DNA from: Comamonas sp. BIGb0124
Lineage (GTDB): Bacteria; Pseudomonadota; Gammaproteobacteria; Burkholderiales; Burkholderiaceae_C
Assembly: GCF_003752175.1 (NCBI RefSeq)
Contig: NZ_RJVF01000008.1
Coordinates: 992,001-1,056,000 of the forward strand
Reading direction: 5' to 3'
Length of the DNA stretch: 64,000 bases
Below, piece after piece: positions 59,557 through 64,000 of the stretch. The notes beneath the pieces are model-generated. The model worked only from the letters and a program-made list of their open reading frames with translations, was not told the DNA's origin and did not search any database. Position 1 is the stretch's first letter, and each line of letters begins with the position of its first letter. Made by a program: the position numbers and the translations under genes.

Positions 59557-60912
59557 ATGTCCGCCAGCACCGTTGTCGACTCCATCCTGTTCCGCGACGC
59601 CTTCGGCACCGCCAAGATGCGTGCCCTTTTCTCCGACACTGCCCTGATCCAGCGCTACATCGATGCGGAAGTCGCGCTTGCCAAGGCCGAGGCCCGGGTC
59701 GGCGTGATTCCGGCCGATGCGGCAGAGACGATTGCCCGCGAATCGAAGCTCGAGCGCATCGACCTCGACCACATGCGCCACGAGACGGACATCGTGGGCT
59801 ACCCCATCCTGCCGCTCGTGCACCAGTTGGTCGGGATGTGCGGCGAGGCCGGCCGCTACGTCCATTGGGGCGCGACCACCCAGGACATCATGGACACGGC
59901 GGTGGCACTGCAGGTGCGCGACGCCCTGGATTCGATCGACGGCGATATCCGCGAGCTGCGGGCCATCCTGGCTGCGCTGGCTCTCAAGCACCGCGACACG
60001 CCGATGGCCGGCCGCACCCACCTGCAGCAGGCCCTGCCCGTGACCTTCGGCTACAAGGTGGCGATCTGGCTGGCGATGTTCGATCGGCACCAACAGCGCC
60101 TCGCCGAGCTCCGCCCCCGCGTGGCTCTGGTCGAGTTCGCGGGTGCCGCCGGCACGCTGGCTTCGCTGGGCGACAAGGGATTGCAGGTCCAGGCCGCCAT
60201 GGCCGAGGAACTGGGCCTGGGCGTGCCGGCCACGACCTGGCACGTCGCCCGCGACGGTTTTGCAGAAGCGGTCAACCTGCTGGCACTGGTGACCGGTTCG
60301 CTCGGCAAGATCGCGCTGGACATCATGATCATGGCCTCGACCGAATTCGCCGAGGTCTACGAGCCCTTCGTCAAGGGGCGCGGCGCGTCGAGCACCATGC
60401 CGCAGAAACGCAATCCGATTTCCAGCGAGCTGATGCTCGCGGCCTCGAAGGCGGTGCGCCAGCATGCCGGCCTCATGGTCGACGCCATGGTGCAGGACTT
60501 CGAACGCGCGACGGGCCCGTGGCACGCCGAGTGGATCGCCATCCCCGAAAGCTTCGTGCTGACTTCGGGTGCGCTGCACCAGGCCAAGTTCGCGCTGGGC
60601 GGACTGATCGTGGACGAGGCTCGCATGCGCCACAACCTCGGCATCAGCAAGGGCCTGATCGTGGCCGAGGCCGTGATGATGGCCATGGCGCCCTACACCG
60701 GCCGCCAGCAGGCGCACGACATCGTCTACGACGCCTGCCGCACCGTCAACGAACAGGGCGGGACGCTTGCGGAGGCCCTGGCGGCCCTGCCCGCGGTGAC
60801 CGAACACTTCGACCGCGCCGCCATCGACCGCATGACGGATCCGGCCAACTACCTCGGCCTGTCGCCGCAGATGGTGGATGTCGCCCTGCAGCACTCGCGC
60901 GACGTCCGCTGA
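59557..60912 (+). CDS. Fumarase/adenylosuccinate lyase superfamily enzyme
   Basis: 451 residues from ATG 59557 with CGAGG upstream. Superfamily signatures: VGYPILPLVHQLVG, HWGATTQDIMDTAVALQ, GRTHLQQALPVTFG and the C3 loop GASSTMPQKRNPISSELM with the mobile Ser. It is closest in character to 3-carboxymuconate cycloisomerase or adenylosuccinate-lyase-like enzymes. Substrate not determinable; the neighbours (dicarboxylate symporter, TctC receptor) suggest a carboxylic acid catabolic step. First gene of the GntR-controlled set. Confidence 0.85.
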   Translation: MSASTVVDSILFRDAFGTAKMRALFSDTALIQRYIDAEVALAKAEARVGVIPADAAETIARESKLERIDLDHMRHETDIVGYPILPLVHQLVGMCGEAGRYVHWGATTQDIMDTAVALQVRDALDSIDGDIRELRAILAALALKHRDTPMAGRTHLQQALPVTFGYKVAIWLAMFDRHQQRLAELRPRVALVEFAGAAGTLASLGDKGLQVQAAMAEELGLGVPATTWHVARDGFAEAVNLLALVTGSLGKIALDIMIMASTEFAEVYEPFVKGRGASSTMPQKRNPISSELMLAASKAVRQHAGLMVDAMVQDFERATGPWHAEWIAIPESFVLTSGALHQAKFALGGLIVDEARMRHNLGISKGLIVAEAVMMAMAPYTGRQQAHDIVYDACRTVNEQGGTLAEALAALPAVTEHFDRAAIDRMTDPANYLGLSPQMVDVALQHSRDVR

Positions 60913-60939
60913 AACACCCAACCGGAGACATCGAACACC

Positions 60940-62313
60940 ATGACTGCATCCTCGACCTCCACGCTGACGGCTCCGCCCAAGCACCCCTGGTACAAGCGAC
61001 TGGGCACCCAGGTGCTGATCTCGCTGGTACTCGGCATCGCCGTCGGTTTCGCTTTCCCCTCGTTCGCTTCGCAGATGAAGGTGATGGGCGACATGTTCCT
61101 GCACCTGATCAAGGCAGGCGTGGCACCCCTGGTCTTCCTGACCATCGTGCATGGCATCGCCTCGGCCGGCGATGCACGCAGCGCCGGGCGCGTGGGGTGG
61201 CGGGCCTTCGTGTATTTCGAAGTGGTCTCCACCGTGGCCCTCGTGCTGGGACTGGTGGCGGGCAATCTGATCGAGATCGGCAGCGGCATGTCGCCGCAGG
61301 CCACAGGCGCGGTGCCGCCGGTCGTCAAGGCCGCTGCGACACCCGGGTTCTCCGAATTCCTGCTGCACATCGTGCCCGACAACTTCGTCGGCGCTTTCGC
61401 CAAGGGCGAGTTGCTGCAGGTGGTGGTACTGGCGGTGATGGTCGGGATCGGCATCCTGGCGATCCCGGCCGAACGCCGCAGCCGCATCAACGAAGGGCTG
61501 GATCAGATCTCCGAGGTGCTGTTCTCCTTCATCAATCTCGTGATGAAACTCGCCCCGCTGGGGACCTTCGGCGCAGTCGCCTACTCGGTCGGCAGCAACG
61601 GAACATCGGTACTGCTGGCCCTGGCTGAACTGGTGCTGGTGTTCTATGCCGTGATCGCGCTGTTCATCGTCTTTGGCCTCGGCCTGATCGCCCGGCTGGC
61701 CGGTTTCAGCATCTGGCGTTTCCTGCGCTACATCAAGGACGAGATCTTCATCGTTCTGGGCACGGCTTCGTCGGAAAGCGCGCTGCCCCGTCTGCTGGTC
61801 AAGCTCGAACGCCTGGGCTGCGCCAAGCAGACGGTCGGCCTGGTCCTGCCCACGGGATATGCCTTCAATCTCGACGGCACCTCCATCTTCATGGCCATGG
61901 GCGTGATGTTCATCTCGCATGCCTACGGCGTGCCGCTGTCGCTGGAAACGCAGATCGGCATCCTGCTGCTGATGCTGCTGACCTCGAAGGGTGCAGCCAC
62001 GGTGTCGGGCGGATCGTTCGTGGTCTTCGCGGCCACCGTCACCTCGACGGGCGTTCTTCCCGTGGAAGGGCTGGCCATCATCTTCGGTGTCTACCGCTTC
62101 ATGTCGATGGCCATCTCGACCTGCAACACCATCGGCAACAGCGTGGCCACGGTGGTGGTTGCCAAGTGGTCCGGCACGTTCGACGCGCAAGTCGCCGAAC
62201 GCCACCTGTATCCCGAACGTCATCCGGACACCGCACAGGACGATGCGCTACTGGACGACGGAGCGCCCTTGCCGGCGGCTCCGTTGCGGCGGACCCCGCC
62301 GGTCGGCACCTGA
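60940..62313 (+). CDS. Dicarboxylate:cation symporter (DctA/DAACS family)
   Basis: 457 residues with eight or so membrane helices and the re-entrant loop motifs of the family: LIKAGVAPLVFLTIVHGIAS, TASSESALPRLLVKLERLG (Ser-rich HP1), PTGYAFNLDGTSIFMA and STCNTIGNSVATVVVAKW. It imports C4-dicarboxylates or similar acids with Na+ or H+. It follows the lyase by 27 nt. Confidence 0.9.
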   Translation: MTASSTSTLTAPPKHPWYKRLGTQVLISLVLGIAVGFAFPSFASQMKVMGDMFLHLIKAGVAPLVFLTIVHGIASAGDARSAGRVGWRAFVYFEVVSTVALVLGLVAGNLIEIGSGMSPQATGAVPPVVKAAATPGFSEFLLHIVPDNFVGAFAKGELLQVVVLAVMVGIGILAIPAERRSRINEGLDQISEVLFSFINLVMKLAPLGTFGAVAYSVGSNGTSVLLALAELVLVFYAVIALFIVFGLGLIARLAGFSIWRFLRYIKDEIFIVLGTASSESALPRLLVKLERLGCAKQTVGLVLPTGYAFNLDGTSIFMAMGVMFISHAYGVPLSLETQIGILLLMLLTSKGAATVSGGSFVVFAATVTSTGVLPVEGLAIIFGVYRFMSMAISTCNTIGNSVATVVVAKWSGTFDAQVAERHLYPERHPDTAQDDALLDDGAPLPAAPLRRTPPVGT

Positions 62314-62376
62314 AAAAACCCAGGCCAGACCGGCAACAAAGGCAACCCACAAAAGACCCATCGACGGAGACAAGAC

Positions 62377-63378
62377 ATGACACTGCACCGCACCCTGACG
62401 CGTACCTTCTCGGCGCTGACCCTGGCCACGGCAACCCTGACCGTCCACTCGACGGGTCAGGCACAGCAGACCCACTGGCCCGCCAAGCCGGTCACCTGGA
62501 TCGTGCCTTTTGCCGCAGGCGGTCCGACCGATGCCATGGCCCGGGACATCGCGGACCGCACGGGCAAGCAGCTGGGCCAGACCATCCTGATCGAGAACGT
62601 GCCCGGCGCGGGCGGTACGATCGGGTCGACCAAGGCGGCACGTTCGGCGCCCGACGGCTACACCTTCCTGGTGGGCCACATGGGCTACATGGCCGCAGCG
62701 CCCGCCCTGTACAAGAAGCTGAGCTACGACCCGGTCAAGGACTTCGAGGCGGTGTTCCGTTTCCCGGACACGCCCATGGTACTGATGGTCTCGGCGCAGT
62801 CCCCGTTCAAGGATGCGGCCGCGCTGGTGGCGCATGCCAAGGCCCATCCGGGTCAACTCAACTTCAGCAACGCGGGCGTGGGATCGGCTTCGCACCTGGT
62901 CGCGGCGTTGTTCGCGAGCAAGGCAGGCATCCGCATCACCTCGGTTGCCTACAAGGGCGCCGGCCCCGCGCTCAACGACCTCATGGGCGGCCAGGTCGAT
63001 GCCATGTTCGACCAGACCAACACCGCCCTGCCGCAGTTGGGTCCGCGTGTCCGCGCCGTGGGACTCACCTCGCGCGAGACGAGTCCGCAGTTTCCCGGCG
63101 TTCCGGCGCTGGGCGCGCAGGTGGTGCCGGGCTTCGAAGCCGCCACCTGGTACGGCATCTATGCGCCCAAGGGCACGCCCGCCAACATCGTCTCCGCCCT
63201 GCACCAGGCCTATCTCAAGGCCCTGCAGGACAAGGAGTGGACCCAGCGCATGGCGGCGCAGGGCATTCGTCTGCTCGACACGGCGGCGTATGCGCCCGCC
63301 GCCCTGAAGCAGCACACCGCCGACGAGGGCGTGCGCTGGCAGAAGGTGATTGCGGATGCGGGCATCACCCTCGAGTGA
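62377..63378 (+). CDS. Bug/TctC family periplasmic substrate-binding protein
   Basis: 333 residues. A Sec signal peptide (to about residue 29, TGQAQQ) is followed by WIVPFAAGGPTDAMARDIAD and VPGAGGTIGSTKAARSAPDG, the TctC/Bug signature. Late DQTNTALPQL and NIVSALHQAY regions fit the family. It binds carboxylates; no TctA/TctB genes are present, so it may serve a remote transporter or sensing role. The family is greatly expanded in Bordetella-like bacteria. Confidence 0.9.
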   Translation: MTLHRTLTRTFSALTLATATLTVHSTGQAQQTHWPAKPVTWIVPFAAGGPTDAMARDIADRTGKQLGQTILIENVPGAGGTIGSTKAARSAPDGYTFLVGHMGYMAAAPALYKKLSYDPVKDFEAVFRFPDTPMVLMVSAQSPFKDAAALVAHAKAHPGQLNFSNAGVGSASHLVAALFASKAGIRITSVAYKGAGPALNDLMGGQVDAMFDQTNTALPQLGPRVRAVGLTSRETSPQFPGVPALGAQVVPGFEAATWYGIYAPKGTPANIVSALHQAYLKALQDKEWTQRMAAQGIRLLDTAAYAPAALKQHTADEGVRWQKVIADAGITLE

Positions 63379-64000
63379 AAGACGGGGATCCATCCAGCTT
63401 GAAGGAGGCCTTCAGCAGCGCGCCGAAGCGATCGTAGGCCGCATGCGCGCCGGCGACGACGGCATCGTGCGTGCCGGCCGGCTGTGCATCGAGGGCGGCC
63501 ACGAAGCGCTTCCAGACACGCGCCCGGCCTTCGGGATAGGCCGCGAGGTTGCGTGCGCCGAAGCCGGCAGACAGGCCCAGTTGCTCCTGCGCCGCCTTGA
63601 GCAGGAAAGCTGCGCCCAGGGTGGATCCCTCCGACACGTAGAGCCAGCCCAGCGCAGCCGGCATCTGCACGCTCGCGGTGGCCGTGGGCTCGTCGGGCAC
63701 CGTCGCCCCGAGATCGGCGAGATCGTCGCGTGCAGCCTGCAGCCGTCCACGCACCTGCAGGTCGGGCACCGCATCGCGCAGCGACGGATCGTCGAAGAAC
63801 GATTCGACATCCTGCTGAAACAGGTACTGCGCCGCCGTGAAGCGGGCATAGTGATCCCGGCCGGCAAACACCTTGGCACGGGCCATCAGTGACTCCATGC
63901 GATCGTGCTGACCGGCCGTTTCGGCCTTCAGCCGCTGGGAGAGGGAAACCTGCACGGTGGCAACGGGCGGCACGTCGGGAATGGGGGTCGTCGTCGTCAT
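63365..64000 (-). CDS. Biliverdin-producing heme oxygenase
   Basis: 211 residues. LSQRLKAETAGQHDRMESLM contains the heme-ligand His near the N-terminus, and GWLYVSEGSTLGAAFLLKAA is the distal helix signature of bacterial heme oxygenases. It opens heme to biliverdin, CO and iron. The gene is convergent with the TctC gene, overlapping its end by 14 nt. The start ATG is at the very end of the window, so an upstream extension cannot be ruled out. Confidence 0.85.
   Translation of the reverse strand: MTTTTPIPDVPPVATVQVSLSQRLKAETAGQHDRMESLMARAKVFAGRDHYARFTAAQYLFQQDVESFFDDPSLRDAVPDLQVRGRLQAARDDLADLGATVPDEPTATASVQMPAALGWLYVSEGSTLGAAFLLKAAQEQLGLSAGFGARNLAAYPEGRARVWKRFVAALDAQPAGTHDAVVAGAHAAYDRFGALLKASFKLDGSPSFTRG

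Noticed and set aside
58585-62223. 1212-codon minus-strand frame
   Set aside because: Only its last 251 codons are the GntR gene. The rest is antisense to the lyase and symporter genes and is low-complexity, a GC-rich shadow.

Overview
The window is GC-rich chromosomal DNA from a betaproteobacterium, most likely Alcaligenaceae (Bordetella/Achromobacter-like). Pointers are a PhaR-type PHB regulator, SlyX, a Bug/TctC solute receptor, a ChrB-type chromate gene and GC-rich codon use. A complete temperate siphovirus prophage of about 46.7 kb interrupts it, from about 10001 to 56738.

Left chromosomal arm (1-10000): the end of an Lhr helicase and pdeM (DNA repair pair), a ChrB-like gene with an MFS transporter, an uncharacterised gene with slyX, a DUF808 membrane protein, an SDR oxidoreductase, RNase R, two tandem tRNA-Leu(CAG) genes with terminators, and rimO.

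The prophage sits inside the 5' end of rimO, at the codons for VSLGCPK. The left junction gives rimO a new phage-encoded N-terminus, so the gene stays open. The displaced original start (MTTATLD..., again ending VSLGCPK) lies 46 kb away beside phaR, where it is joined by ATGA overlap to a phage gene. The order inside the prophage is: a large serine integrase; a leftward operon (small genes, ParB-like protein, HD hydrolase, repeat-bearing cytosine methyltransferase); a CI/Cro/CII switch with repeated operators; replication genes (Toprim primase, D5-type helicase); a noncoding block with a mirror-symmetric GTTACG array; terminase, head and tail genes in lambda order, including a protease-capsid fusion and a G/GT frameshift; tip protein J and a beta-helix fibre; lysis genes; and an SOS module (UmuDC, SRAP).

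At least three cargo units look like later additions. They are a lipoprotein gene and an AT-rich PIN-nuclease gene, each followed by a copy of the same hairpin terminator, and an AT-rich three-gene operon (DUF4326-like, dual-OB-like, DUF488) near the right end that may be an undescribed defence or nucleic-acid-processing system. The right end also carries an IS66 relic, a DUF6572 gene and the rimO-coupled gene.

Right chromosomal arm (56740-64000): phaR, three small proteins, then a GntR/HutC regulator divergent from a fumarase/adenylosuccinate-lyase-superfamily enzyme, a C4-dicarboxylate symporter and a TctC receptor. This looks like a catabolic gene set controlled through a 12-bp-arm palindrome. 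A heme oxygenase gene ends the window. All calls come from reading the sequence; no database search was possible.
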